From positions 5,472,887 through 5,536,886 of the forward strand of contig OZ024788.1 in NCBI GenBank assembly GCA_964017065.1: a DNA stretch of 64,000 nt. Direction: 5' to 3'. Shown here piece after piece: positions 33,298 through 46,900 of this stretch. Below the pieces are notes generated by a model. It worked only from the letters and a program-made list of their open reading frames with translations, was not told where the DNA came from and searched no databases. Numbering within the stretch: the stretch's first letter is position 1; each line of letters begins with the position of its first letter. The position numbers and the translations under genes were made by a program. This DNA comes from Haliclona indistincta. Taxonomy: Eukaryota; Porifera; Demospongiae; Haplosclerida; Chalinidae.

Positions 33298-34199
33298 TTA
33301 TCAAGCTGCCTCTCTTGAAGCTCTTTTACAATCACCTCACTCGATTCTTCGGCCCTACCATTGCAACCTATCAACTATAAATTTGCGGGTGAATCATTTA
33401 CTCTGCAGTCTGCAGCTCTAATTAAGCGCAGCTAGGTTATTCTAGCCTCCACTATGTTATTCTAGAGGCCACAAGTGCCCTTCTTCAATTGGCATACATT
33501 CCAGCACAACATCTATGCACTCTGTTCTCCTCTTGCCACAATCCTGTTTAAAATACGGAACAGAAACTCAACTCACTGCCACACCAAATACAAATTCCAT
33601 TTACGTTAGCCTTGTAATAGAAGATGGTCTTTCCACTTGATGAATTTAGTCATAATTACAGGTTTGCACATAGAAAATATTGTATTAGACTTGAACACTC
33701 CTTCTCGTTACAGGTTTCTGTTCTGATACATAGTCTTTGACTTCATCAGCGTAAACTGTACATGCTAGCAGCATGCTAGAAAGAATTTACTCCTATAATT
33801 AGGGCTATTGCTGTGCATCAAAAGACACAATACTTATTTCATGCCTACTGTCTTCCACTACATGTAGAGATTCTCTTGACTCTGTGCATAACTTCCTACA
33901 AAGATCTATACCGGTGGATATGTTGTGGTATAGCTGCTTGCCAAGAATCTTGTTGAGATATAGTGCTCTTACTGTACTACATGGATTGCCTACTCACTAC
34001 GCGTACTCGGTAGTATGTTTTGTGGTAGTCAATGTTACCGCTTTAAAACTAATTCCTAAACACATATTGAACACTCCCATACAACTAATGAAACAACAAT
34101 GTTGTTTTGATCAACACACACTATAGCACTACTCCTAAACATTAATAATTGTTGACATGTACACACTCTGATAAGGAGAGTTGACTTGCTGTATGTAGT
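33298..34199. other. spacer, no gene recognised
   Basis: About 900 bp of AT-rich sequence without a supported reading frame, repeat or RNA. Confidence 0.5.
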
Positions 34200-35654
34200 T
34201 TATTTGGGCATTTCCATCTTGTAGTTGATGTCTGTCGCAACAAGCCCGTAGTTTTCTCCAAACATGAGTTCGGGGTTCACAAAACTGATTCCATCAACAG
34301 TGGGTATAACCAATCCTTTGCTGGCATGCTTGTTGAGTGCTGGAATTACGAAAGATTTTAAAGCAATCTCTAGTACTACTTTGATTGTGGTTGCATCAAA
34401 TTTGCCGATATTCGAAGAATCGAGTTTTATATCAGAGCTCACAAGAGTTGCGTTAGCAGTAATGCGACCAGTTGACTGAATTTGAGCAAAGATAGCCAAT
34501 TCAGTGCTAATACCCAGTGTAAAAGCTGTGACTACTGTATTGTTGGGTAGAATGACGTTCATATCAATACTGCCGAATGCACTGAGTTCGCCTCCTTTCG
34601 GCGTCAAATGGACTGTTGGTGGTTTGGTTGCTTTCAAGGCTATCTCAACTCCCATGTTTGGAAAGTGTTTGTAGAGGCTTGGTACATAGGTCTTGAAGAA
34701 AGATGTGTTTAGTTGAAGGAGAGAGCCTTTTGATATTAGTTTTGGTGTGATGGTGTAATGCAGTATACCTGTTTGCTGAAGGACATAGCTTGCTGAATTC
34801 AATATGTAGTCACTTAGCCATACGTACAGCATCCGTCCATCGGTCTTCACTGGTGGAAAGGGAGCTGGTGTGAAAGGAATTGGAATTTGTTGGTTCTGTG
34901 GTTGGAATGCTCCTTTCAGAAACACAGCCATGTAGCTGTCAGTATAAGATGGATCTTGTGTGAGAGTGTAGTTGATCATGGCTAAATTTTCGACCTTTGA
35001 CAGCAGTGGGAGAGATTCCAATGCTTTGTTACCTTTGCTGTTAAGTTCATCCGTGACTTTAGAGCAAAATGCAGAATGGAAGCCCTTCTTCATTGCACTT
35101 TCAAAGTTGTGATCAAACAGTTTATAGAGCCAAGACGATGAGCCATGGAAAGAAACATGCACATTGCCTACATCACCACTGCAAGCAGAAGTAGATAGAG
35201 TAGCGTGTCCGTTAGTGGCGTCACGACCAAGTTTGATGGTGATGGAAAACGAAACATCGCTTAAATCAACTTTGATGTCTGTGCTGGCGCTTATGTGGGG
35301 AAAGTGCTTATGCTGTGCCTTGACGTGAGCAGTGATTTCAACTGAAATTCCAGAAGACCCAAGAGTTAGACCGCTGGCACTCGGAGTAAAGCTGCACCCA
35401 GGAATGTTCAAATTGTCTATCTTGATGTTTCTAACACTGTAGTCAATGTGAGTGTGTATGAAACCAGCTTTAACTTTCACTCTACCAGATATGTCTGGGA
35501 TGGAGAGAGTGGGAAGAGCATTCTCCAAGATGGCTGTAGCAGTGTGGCAGACAAGCCCCAGTCCCTTGTCAGTTATAGCAGCTCTAAGACCAGGATTTTC
35601 ACACAGTGAGCCTGGTAGAAACAGCACCAGTACAGCAAAAAGCCAAGTGTTCAT
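34200..35654 (-). CDS. BPI/LBP/CETP-family secreted lipid-binding protein (paralogue 3)
   Basis: Intronless, 484 residues, the same length as the 19941-21395 copy and highly similar throughout. It has the same signal peptide (WLFAVLVLFLPGSLC), conserved cysteine pair (in TSACSGDVG and SAFCSKV) and two BPI barrels. It arose by segmental duplication: the flank upstream of its start still carries decayed copies of the Twinkle exons that flank the original. The open frame has stayed intact while the copied Twinkle exons decayed, suggesting selection on this gene. Confidence 0.88.
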   Translation of the reverse strand: MNTWLFAVLVLFLPGSLCENPGLRAAITDKGLGLVCHTATAILENALPTLSIPDISGRVKVKAGFIHTHIDYSVRNIKIDNLNIPGCSFTPSASGLTLGSSGISVEITAHVKAQHKHFPHISASTDIKVDLSDVSFSITIKLGRDATNGHATLSTSACSGDVGNVHVSFHGSSSWLYKLFDHNFESAMKKGFHSAFCSKVTDELNSKGNKALESLPLLSKVENLAMINYTLTQDPSYTDSYMAVFLKGAFQPQNQQIPIPFTPAPFPPVKTDGRMLYVWLSDYILNSASYVLQQTGILHYTITPKLISKGSLLQLNTSFFKTYVPSLYKHFPNMGVEIALKATKPPTVHLTPKGGELSAFGSIDMNVILPNNTVVTAFTLGISTELAIFAQIQSTGRITANATLVSSDIKLDSSNIGKFDATTIKVVLEIALKSFVIPALNKHASKGLVIPTVDGISFVNPELMFGENYGLVATDINYKMEMPK

Positions 35655-35952
35655 CTTTTCCGTTGTTGCTGGGAATGGCTTTCTCGTTTAAGATGACTAG
35701 TTGAACTTTGTACCTGTTTGTGTCAACACATAACACAGGTGTGTAGTGTGGCAAAGATAACCTCATACTGAAAGTAAACATTCTTGCTTCCTTCTCATAC
35801 TATCACACGGTAGTTATGATAACTGTACAAATTTAGTGTATTAACTGAACAATGAGATCACCACTGGTAGATGGTCTAGTACATGATAAGGATCACTGTT
35901 GTTTGTAGATTTTTCATCCTCGATCTTTTTTTTCTGGACTATTTCACTTAGG

Positions 35953-36425
35953 CTTGAACATCAGCAAATCACACTGATAGCCAATTAAAGCTGTGCATCA
36001 AGGTGTTTCCTCCTAATTTTAGCTTCGTGATGACGTGTTTGTTGAAATAATAGTATACTTGCTGGAGTAAAAGCATGCTCTATTTCTTAAACACACAATC
36101 ATACTACATGCGGCTCTTATTGGTATCTGCTATGGTTCTATATTCCTTACGTGGAAGCATTTCCCATTGCTAACACACTTCATGAGGGGTCATCATCGGG
36201 GAGAACTGACTATCTTCACTGCATCCATAATTATGTCTTAATGTGCTCCTAAAATAATTTGTTTGTGCATATGTTTGCATTTATGTTAGTAGTTGCACTG
36301 TTTAGGCTTTGTGCAAGGGGAATTTGTACATGTGCATTTGATTGTTTTGCACTTGTTGTTGCACAGGCCTCCACGCTGTGGAGAAGCTTTGAGATTAGAA
36401 ATGTCAGACTAGCCAAACTCGTGGT
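35953..36425 (+). pseudogene. decayed duplicate of Twinkle exons
   Basis: Four blocks match the Twinkle exons at 21787-22627 in order and orientation: GCTTGAACATCAGCAAAT near 35953, CTTCGTGATGACGTGTTTG from 36022, TGGAAGCATTTCCCATTGCT from 36151, and ACGCTGTGGAGAAGCTTTGA from about 36373. The P-loop exon copy ends before Walker A, one acceptor AG became CG, and the second block contains a frame-breaking change. The tRNA-Glu of the original segment is not recognisable here. Confidence 0.85.
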
Positions 36426-37950
36426 TATTCATAACACTATCGTATTATGTTGTGTAAACATTCATGCTCAATGTCGTGTAGATATTCATGCTCACTGTCA
36501 TCATTCTTCAATGCGTAAATTGGAAGTCCGGTAAAAATAATATTGAGTTTAACTTATGGACTTTCATAAATTCTTACAAGACTAGCATAACAAAAGTAAT
36601 ATATGAGCTAGTATTTACATACATGTGTGTATATTGTGATATTGTGCCGGTGATTGTGTTAAAGTGCTGGCTCTCAAGTTCCACGAAGACTCTTTCCCGT
36701 CTTTACTACCAACAATCTGCAAACAACCAATATTCAGCACCTTCGCTCTCCTGAACTAAAAAAGTCCCTCCATTTCATGCTACCTGAGCAATTGAGAACA
36801 AGCTCATACAAGTTGCCTCACTTCATTTGCAGATTTCTCACCCCAAACTTTCTAAGAATTATTGTCATATTAATCTGTATAAACTTTCATACATAAATAA
36901 GAGCTTCTCCCCAAGAAAATATTTCTGTCGGTCTTAGCTAATATTTTCACAAGTAGGCACAAGGAACGGCTAGTACATGATAATGATGTAAGTATGAACG
37001 ATTCAGAAGATAAACCACACACCTATTTTTACAGGTCAGAGTCTCACTGATAATTTTAGTTCACATCCCCATTCTACAACGTACATGATTGGTAGTGCTA
37101 TACAGTAGTGTCACAATAGCATGAGCAACCGGGCAAAAATGTTGTTAAAATAATTAATGATAGTACAATATCGGCTCTACTATCAGCTGGCCTGTATTTG
37201 CAGGGTATGAATGATTGAAAAATTGCTATGAATATTGAAATAGTGACTGTATTGACTTTAGTACAACCATGTAGTTTAATTTGTTTGTACAATAGGCTGA
37301 CAATAACATTTAAATAGTTGCAGTAGCTATACTGCATGCTGAAAATGATGATTACTTCCACTGAATATTTCGTATGTATCAAAACTTGATTTCTCGTCCG
37401 TGAAAAATGGCATTACTGTGCTGCTGTTATAGTCCTTCCGGTATATTTCCGGTTTTATAGTACATGTCATGCATGTAACTATAATAATTATTGTGATCTT
37501 TCTATGCACTAGTGCTATAGGACTTGGATACTACTGTATAATGGTAGTAATTCTGGTATTGTTACACACCACGTCACACAAATCCAGTCTGACAAATCGA
37601 CTGAATAGGCAGTTGTCCTACATGTAGTAGCTTAACACTGCAAATTAGTTCAGTAGAACGAACCACAGTTCATCATTGTCCACTCCCATACCACATTTGA
37701 CCATAGTGGTTTCTCATGCAATGAATGTGGAGACATGAATTTACTATAACTTCATCACCAATAGGCAAACTAACACTCAACTGCTTACTATTTTAATTTA
37801 AACACATTCTCAAATAATTATAGCCTATATTATAATCAACGAAAAATTGGCTGCCAAAATAAGCCTTCGCGCATGCGTAGACAGGACAGACAAAGCGAGC
37901 TCTTGTTGAGTTAGCAAAGAGCTCTTTGCTGCCGCCGATCAGGACGTCTA
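36426..37950. other. spacer, no gene recognised
   Basis: AT-rich sequence of about 1.5 kb. Short open frames lack splice or composition support. The promoter of the next plus-strand gene should lie at its right end. Confidence 0.5.
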
Positions 37951-37987
37951 CGTGTATCCTGCATTGATTTATTTACGAATTTGGGCT

Positions 37988-40900
37988 ATGCAGTCCCACT
38001 TACGATCGCTCGATCCCTCAACCTACCCGGGAAGCTTCCGAAGCTTGCCGCCGGAACCTGGTGGTGAATCAGTGAATATGGAGACCAGTACCCCAAGAAT
38101 TAAAAATGGTTTGTGCATATGCACCAAGTGTGCATATTAATTTTGCAATGATTTTATAATAGGAATACGATGTACGAGCGATAGGTTATGTCAGTATATT
38201 GACTACTTCATTATCGAAGAACTGAAGCCAGATTTCAAAGGAGAAGAAAGCATTTCCGGTCCTTTTTTGGTAGAAAAGATTCCACCACCAATTTCTGCAG
38301 TGCAGTATATCCAAGTGCATAGACTGAATGGAAATGAGAATCTTTCCCACTTATTGCTTGCTTATCACCATTACGGTGCTGCCAGGGCAGTTGTTTTTGT
38401 CAACACTTGCGAAGAGTCTCAGTTGCATCAAGATCTTTTGAACACACTACCTGCAGCTGACGAAGAATACTCCAAACTATTGAGCATAGTAGTTCAAAAG
38501 AGTGCTGGAACTGAGTTAGTTAAGAATATTCACCGGTTCCCATGGTTGCGCTGCAAAATTCGTTCCGCCAGTACTGAAGATGTCAGTCTAGATCCATCAG
38601 AATTGGGAATACCGATAGAACCTCATCGCCCTGATGAGACAGGTACGTTGCTATAATCCTTACATGCTGCAGCATATTAATTTTCTGTGTCACATGCTGC
38701 TGATCTGTGTGATTGTACTCCAGTTTGGATGTTCAATTATCTCACTTCTAGAATGCATGTGCCCAAACAAAAAGATTAACCAATAGATTGTCATTTCTAA
38801 CCTATTCTGAAGTGTCAATTTCACACCTCTCATGCATCAATTCACGCCTCTCAGTGGCAGGAATAGCAGCTCTGTTTTGGTACATCATAGTTGTTTCACA
38901 ACACTTGGCAACAGTGCTATCATATTAGTTTGTATAGCTATCCAACTATACAGGTCAGAGGGCCTGGCTTTCACTAGCTATGTATATTTTGCATGTGTAA
39001 TCAACATTGTGTGTAATATAAAATTTATCCTAAATTCAAGGTCATGATAAGAAACCTCCAGAGAAACCTTCAGAAGAGCTTGATTTACTCATTGATGAAA
39101 TAAAAATTTGCTTGACTCAGAAGCCGGAAAACTTTCAAAGAGCAATGAAGATTTTTCAAATACTAGAGGTAAATATTTAGCTATGCAGTCACAATTATTT
39201 ACTTAACTTTTCTAATAGAATAATTATAATAAAAGAGTCTTCAAAAGATTAAGACCAGTGACAGTTTCACCAGTTGTTTGGCACTTGTTGAATCCAGTTC
39301 GGTTTGGTGCAATGTTCAAGATAGACTTTCCCTTTTATGTTGTTGTGGCTTACCGACTACTAAAGTGAGTTTTATACTGGTCATACTGGTTCTATAAAAT
39401 TACAAGATACTTATGTTTGCACATATTTAAGTTGTCAAAGGTAGTGCTCCTAGTATCTTGAATGTTGTTTGAGTCGATCACTTTACTTTTCCAATCAAAG
39501 CTTAAGTGAAGGTTACTGCAAAATACATGCCCATGTAGGAATGCTGCCAGAGACAAGAATGCCAGCGAGGTAAACTGAGTGTCTTCATGAGATGGTCTCG
39601 TTTTGGTGTAGCTAGACTTGGTTTGCAGCTAGACCGGCTTAGATAGTGCTTTTGACTGAAGATGTTCATCCTTGTTCCTGTTATGAGCATGCCTCAACAA
39701 CTACAGGCCATGAATTTGATCCTAAGACTGGACTGCCCTCGTCATCATACTGAGGTTCAAAATTGTAGCATGGGTTGCTATACTTTAGTCAAAATCGGTT
39801 GGACACCTCCTTGCCTCAACATAGAACCCTTGTTCTATGTGCTCTGGTTCTATATCGCTTTGCTCCTCTTGGGTTTCTATTCTGCGTAGATCCCTTGGCC
39901 TTGGTGTCTAACATGATTTAAATAAAATAAAAAGATTTCTAACGAAATCAAAAGGATGTAGGGATAAAAAAATCTGCTACTGGTCCACAATGTAAACCAA
40001 CAAGGAGCAAGCACGGAATGGTAACACGATTGACTTGCTAACAGACCATAGATCCCTACATCAGTGGCTGCTGTGGCCTGACTATAGCTAGTTCAGCTAG
40101 TAGCCTCGAACCAGGCTCTTTTAATTTGTGTGGGCGGAATAAAGAGCCTGGTACACACTGTCTGCTCATGTGCTGAAAATTCACGTGGTTTGGACGGATG
40201 TGACGAAATAATAATTATCAATGCCAGGCGGGACGAAGGGCGTGGTCAAACAAAGAACATGGCGGCTTCTAGCTAGCCCAATTCGAACGTAGATCATTCA
40301 CCTTTCAAGAAAATACAGCTAGTTTTGACAGCCACATATCCTGAACTGCTGCTAGCAAAGTACCAAGCTGATCTGCTGAACGATTAAACGCGCAAACTGC
40401 AACGACAGTAGAAACATCGCTGTTACTGTACACAATGCGTACACTTGTCGCTCACTACTGCCTTGCCTGTACAGTATTACTAATTTAGTTAGCAGAACTA
40501 GTACTTCCAATAAAGAAGACCAACACTTGTTCTGAACCGAGATCCACAGTACCAGTAAGCGATGACGTAAAATTTCGTGGCGCGTATTACAAACGTGCAC
40601 GAAAGTTTCCTATCGCGCCGGAATTCCGGCGTGATTTGGAGCATGCGCAGACAGTGTGTACCAGGCTCTTTATTCCGCCCACACAAATTAAAAGAGCCTG
40701 GTTCGAGGCTAGTTCAGCTAGTTGCTGTTGACTGACACCTGATATCAGTGGCGGATCCAGAGGGGGTTCCAAGGGTTCCATGGAACCCCCCTTTGCACTC
40801 AATAATGATATTCACAAGCTCCATACCTTATGAGGAATTTAGTTTACACAATCAACTAGGGGTTGTCCCACATTCACCTCATGCAAGACTGGCTAAAATA

Positions 40901-43900
40901 ACAAGATGAAAAAACAAAATAGACGAATTTTGATCGGAAGTGGGCGTGGTTTTCAATAATTTCGCGGGCGTGCAAGCGCGCCCGTTCAAGTAAGAACTCT
41001 CTTTCTCCAATCCTAGAACCGCACCTGGACATGCATTGAATTGAACTTTTCTGCTTGTGAAAATATATTCTTATGTACAGCCACTGATGTAGGGATCTAT
41101 GGTCTGTTAGCAAGTCAATCGTGTTACCATTCCGTGCTTGCTCCTTGTTGGTTTACATTGTGGACCAGTAGCAGATTTCTTTATCCCTACATCCTTTTGA
41201 TTTCGTTAGAAATCTTTTTATTTTCTAGTTTGTGTCCTTCTTTTCTTTTTCAGTGAGTTTAAAATTTTTGGTGCAGTTCGAATTCGGCAAGATAATGTAT
41301 CTTTTTGTTTTCACCATTGGTTTGATTTGCTTTTGTTGATAATTGCTTTTTAACTTGTAGCTCCTAAATACTGAAACTAGCTCATGCATTCATGCATGCT
41401 GCAGGAATGCACAGCATACGAGCCCGCCCACTCTGGTTTAGAAATTTCTGTATGGCTGTGATACTATCTGGCAAGCAGCAGAACGGTGATACTACACGAG
41501 CTTACTCGGTGAGCTGTTCTTCGAAGACTCCAGACGCCAATATGAGCTCTCAATACTACTAATAAATTCGTGTGATTGGTCACGTGCGTATTACGTGATC
41601 ACAATAATTTAGGCGTCAAACAATTAGCTGACAACTGTTCGTGATCGTGAACTCGTCAAATTTATATCGTGATGTCGTTTCACTAAAAACTAAGTTCAAA
41701 AGGCATATGCCAGGAGAATTTCATGACTGTTCGCGGGTGTTTTGGTCTCGGCACTGCTCATGTAAAGGTGCTAGGTGAGTGGAAGAAAGAAAGAAAGAAA
41801 GAACGAAGAAAACGAAGATGACGAAACTCGATTTTCACCGTTTCCAGGTTCGTCACTTTAGTAACAATTTTGAGCAATCTCCTTGCTACTGTAAGATGGG
41901 GCAACGCCAGATAGCAGATCTAAGTGTCTTTGGACGTATAAAATTCATCACCAGGTGAAATATCAGCATTTGAACACTAATACATTGTATGTAGCCGCCA
42001 TCTTGTTTTCTCGTTCATCCCTACATAGCTAGGGAGTCACTACCGTGCCTCCCTAATATTCAAATACATAATTTTGACTACGTGGAAATACACTCAAACC
42101 TTTGTCATAATTATCATTTTTTTAGTAAACATAAAGCCTACGAATTGAGAAAAGATACATTGTTAAGTTTCTGCAAAGTCTGTGTGGAAGGACTATATGC
42201 TCTTTCACCAAAAGCTCTACAAGAGACATTGGAAGGTTTTATTAGCAGGTATGTAATATATAATTATTTTGTATCAGATAATGGGTATTTGCATAATGTC
42301 ACAATGTTATGAGAGAACATATAATTACAAGTAATAAAAACATTTTAACCAAAATGCAAGAGATTTAGGGTTGGTACATTTATCGAAAAAGTATGGAAAC
42401 AAGATTTTGAGGATTGTAACAATAGCAGTATAATGCTACCTCCCTATTAAGGTGGTGGGATACCAAAATTAATGATATTCATGATTTTACTGGGTACTGT
42501 TATTTTCACGACAAGACTGAACTTGATGGCTGCTTTTTGCACTCAGTCTTACTCGTGCTGTCCCTAGGACCTGATTAATGTAAGTTTCGAGCCTATGCTC
42601 CCTGCCGTCGCGAAGCTACAAGATCGACCATCGCGAGGAGGTTAGTGCAGTTTTTATCGAGTTGCATGCTAAACGAAGAGCTTACAGTTACATGAGTACG
42701 CTTACCACCCCAGGATCTAGGACTTCAAGGATGCTTTTTCGATATCTCTCTTTTGTTCGTTAGATACACGATCGAACGATCGTGGCGATGGCGTTCGATC
42801 GTGTATCTAACGAACAAAAGAGAGATATCGAAAAAGCATCCTTGAAGTCCTAGATCCTGGGGTGGTAAGCATGCTCATGTAGCTGTAAGCTCTTCGTTTA
42901 GCATGCAACTCTATAAAAACTGCACTAACCTCCTCGCGATGGTCGGTCTTGTAGCTTCACGACGGCGGGGAGCATAGGCTCGAAACTTTCATTAATCCGG
43001 TCCTAGGGACAGCGCGAGTAAGACTGAGTGCAAAAAGCAGCCACCAAGTTCAGTTTTGTCGTGAAAATAACAGTACCCAGTAAAATCATGAATATCATTA
43101 ATTTTGGTATCCCGCCACCTTAAATTAACCACAACTATCGAAAGCAGTTAATTTAGGGAGGTAGCATTATACTGCTATTGTTACAATCCTCAAAATCTTG
43201 TTTCCATACTTTTTCGATAAATGTACCAACCCTAAATCTCTTGCATTTTGGTTAAAATGTTTTTATTACTTGTTTCTTTTCTTTTTATTTATTAATGACT
43301 TAGTTGGCACTTATGTTAATACAGTGTAAAGAGCCTCTTGAACGTATTTCAGCTGACTGCACTGGCGATCGACTCTGCACTGCATGCATGCAACACGTAC
43401 CATGCAACATTAGCTAAGCTTAAGCTAGCATTCTTACAAGCCTGAACAGACAAATCCAGTGTAAAAGTGATGATTTGCTCGTTGTCTGCTGTGAACACTG
43501 CTAGTGGCAGCATCACTCGAGTTCCAAGCAATTTGTACTAAGGTGCGCTTGTATTAGAATAATTGCGTACACGGGCGTGTGCAAGTAGGCGTAACCTAGT
43601 AACGGAGTTCAAACAGAATGATGGAATGGAGTCTGTTATGGACCAAAAATCGCTGTTTTCTTGGAAATACTCGCTTCTGCTAGTGTTTTTGGCTTAAATA
43701 GATATCAGGTGCACTGCTCCCAACAACTAGTGTAATTTTTGTGTAGGTTTTGTCTTGAATAGCTCACTCGCCACGGCACTAGGCTCTCTGAAGAAGAAGA
43801 AGATGAAGAAAGAAGATGAACAAACGGGTGACCACGTGAACTCTGGTTTACCACCTTAGACCTGGTTTATTTTGCTTCTGAAGGTCTCTTTATAATCGCA

Positions 43901-46900
43901 CAAATCGTGCAAAGAGCTTCAGAACGTTAGATTAGCTTGAAACGCCCGTACGACGAAGATATGGCAGTGCCGTACTAGTGCCTCCAGGCGAGACGCCATC
44001 TTGTCATGCCCAGAGCAACTGACCTTATAGTCTTTATTAGTAGACCCATTTTAAGCGCTTACCTCTTAGGATAGTCCCTAGGTAGTTAAAATACCCCTGA
44101 TGTCGCCAACAGCCAAGATATACGTGAATTAATGCGTTTGGCCTAAGTGTAGCCGCCATCTTGTTTTCCGCCCAACCCAAATTCATCAAATTCATTCATT
44201 TGGCTGAAGATCAATCAAATACATTTGGCTGAAGAAAATTCTGTTAGTTTGGCGAATCCTCAAGGTTTTGCCGAAATTAACTTTGCTAAATTAAGTAGGC
44301 TCTGAGCACAAAAATTTAATTCACCAAAACTCAGATTTTAGGTCATTCACCTAAATTTTGACCCTCTAAATAAAGCACTCACACATTTGATTGATGTATG
44401 CGTGATGAATGTGTACTAAATAGTAGTTTGACGGTGAGTCCGAGGATCTACATGATTTAGAAGCCTGAGGCCTGTTGCTATGGTGTCTGAGCATAGCGAG
44501 GACACTATTTTAGCATGCTGAAGATTTCTAAACTGTATGGATCCAATTGGACGAGGCTGATTTGGCTTAAACAAAGCTTCTAGTTCAATGTCAGATGAAC
44601 TGCAGCACTACCTGTAACCAGCAAGCGTCGCCAAGACAAAATCGACCAGAGCGACGGTGACGGTCGCTGACCTACATGTAGCTCAAGCATTTGTCAAGCA
44701 GCATGGAAGGGGAGAAGCGCCAGGCAATATGGCGAGTGACTCGCGAACTAGGAACACTACCTGGAATATCAGCATTTAGTTAGCGTTCCGTACTTTCAGC
44801 AAGCGTCTCTGGATTAATACAGTGCCTTTCAACTTCAAAGCTATAAGAACCAATGTTAGAAACAACCATAGTAGCACGTATACTGAGCCGATTACAACAC
44901 ACACACTCCATTCTGCTTATGTCTGAACACTCGATGGTACATTTAGAGCTTCACTACTGTGACTCTACAGGAATCAGAGTCACGCTGTTGATCAATCAAA
45001 TTATAGTATTTCAAATTGGTAGACTCTAATGATAGACAGAGAGAAAGATTGTTACAAAAGAAGCTAATGTTCAAAGTACAAATACTATAGTTGGTGTCAG
45101 AAACACTTTAATAAACTAGTACGATATTATGAGCCAGGGTTTCATTTAAAAATTGTTACAAGGGGGTGAAGCACACGTCAATGAAAATTTGGTGAGCAAG
45201 AAAAGTTAAGGGACGAGTGCCTCGCCCTCCTAAATGGAACCCTGTTATAAGCTGTGATCCGAGGCCACAAAATAATTCAATTGACAGTTTTCACATAAGA
45301 TGGTTAAGACCCAAGGAATTTGATTTGTGTATAATGAAATGAAAATTACACATGACGTTGTTTTCGCACTGAGTTTTGTATAACGGTCAATAGAGAAACA
45401 CTGGAAATGTGCCTTAACCAGCAGTTAGTGAATGCGAACGAAGGTAAAATCGGATCTTTCTGCAACTTGCACAGTGGAAAAATCGAACGATGCCTGTTTG
45501 GTGAAAATCGGTGCTAGATAGCTACAACGATGTCGGTTACAGCTGTTTAATGCCAGGAAAACCTCTGGCAAAGCACAAAACACCTCTTCTTTAGTACCAC
45601 CTAGGGTTATCAGCTGAACTGAGTGTGAAAAAAGCAGGACAAGTACTGTTATAGCTGGTAAATAGTAGTTTGCTTGATGTACTAGTTGCTATTCACCGTC
45701 TTGCCTCCAATTTTCATCATACACACATTGTTCACCCTAGCATGAAGGCAGATTTTCTATTTTGCAAGTAGCAGAACGATCAGAAGTTCTCTTTGGTTGC
45801 TAGCTGCGCATTTCCGGTGTTTCCTTCATTGAACGTCATACAAAACTCAGTGCCGATACAGCCACCAGATGTTAGCCTAATCAAGCTTACCGTATAGCCG
45901 GTTTTTTCGATGGTAAAATATTTCGTACATAAAATTTTAGATTGGATCTAATTTTCGAAGCGCTTTGACAGTTCGAAAATAAAATCCGATTCAAAATAAT
46001 TATGTTACAACGTAAATTTTGTTCGCCTAAGTTTTGATGGCGGTAGATCGCTTAGAATTAAGTTAGTACTGAAGAGACGGTAGCCATTTCAAGTTATGTC
46101 TGAGGCTACCATATCTATAAAGATATATGGAAACCCAGAGTTGGTGAGAAGCTTGCCTGTGTTTGGCAATCTACCAATATTATAGACTGTTCGGCAAAAC
46201 GCTTTTCTGAGGAGTAGACAGACGCTTGAAGCAGTTTTCAATCGACATCTAGCAGCAGTCCAGGCCAATCCAGGCTTCATCCACGTGGCGACTGCGTTGC
46301 TAGGGAAATTTATGGTAGCGTTATTTTTGGTATGGTTCAAATTTTCGTGGATTTAATTTTCGAACTGCAGTTGGTGATCGAAAATAAAATCCTGTCGAAA
46401 ATAACCGGCTATACGGTATGTGAAATCGTCTATTGATAGAACTCAACTGAGTTATTGTCATTAGAAACTGGCTATTAATTTTTTGGTTAAGCAGTTAATC
46501 ATTTTATGCACATAAATGTTATTATGATATTGAATGAAATTTTATCAAGTACATGTTTGATTTAACAGGGGCAATTTTGATGTCAGATTTACAACTGAGG
46601 AAATGAGTATATTTGAGATACTTGGAAATGGTTTCTCAAAACTTTGTGAAATTTGGTTGAAAAGTAAATTGGACAGAACTACTAAATGCTGGGGAATTGC
46701 ATTTTTCTGCAGTAAGCCTAGTTCATACAAACAAAATTATCATGATAATAATAAATTTTAATTAAGATAGTGAGCAAGCATGATTCTTACTCAGGTATTA
46801 AACTTGCTCGCTTTGAGTTTACTATGTGGCCAGTCATGCTAAACACTCTCTCAGATAGAACAGAATTACAGAAATACTTTCCAACAGGGCTCCTGGCTAG

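Larger units (their letters stand above)
39930..41220. repeat. foldback family B, long copy with two nested elements
   Basis: The left arm 39930-40075 (AAAGATTTCTAACGAAATCA to GATCCCTACATCAGTGGC) is mirrored at 41078-41212. The centre GACTATAGCTAGTTCAGCTA..TTGCTGTTGACTGACACCTG is split by the elements at 40101-40711 and 40746-41026. It lies in the 39365-42125 intron of the long gene. Confidence 0.85.

Noticed and set aside
35870..35910. Possible second tRNA in the duplicated segment
   Set aside because: Only a GGTCTAGT..GGATC resemblance remains; arms do not pair.
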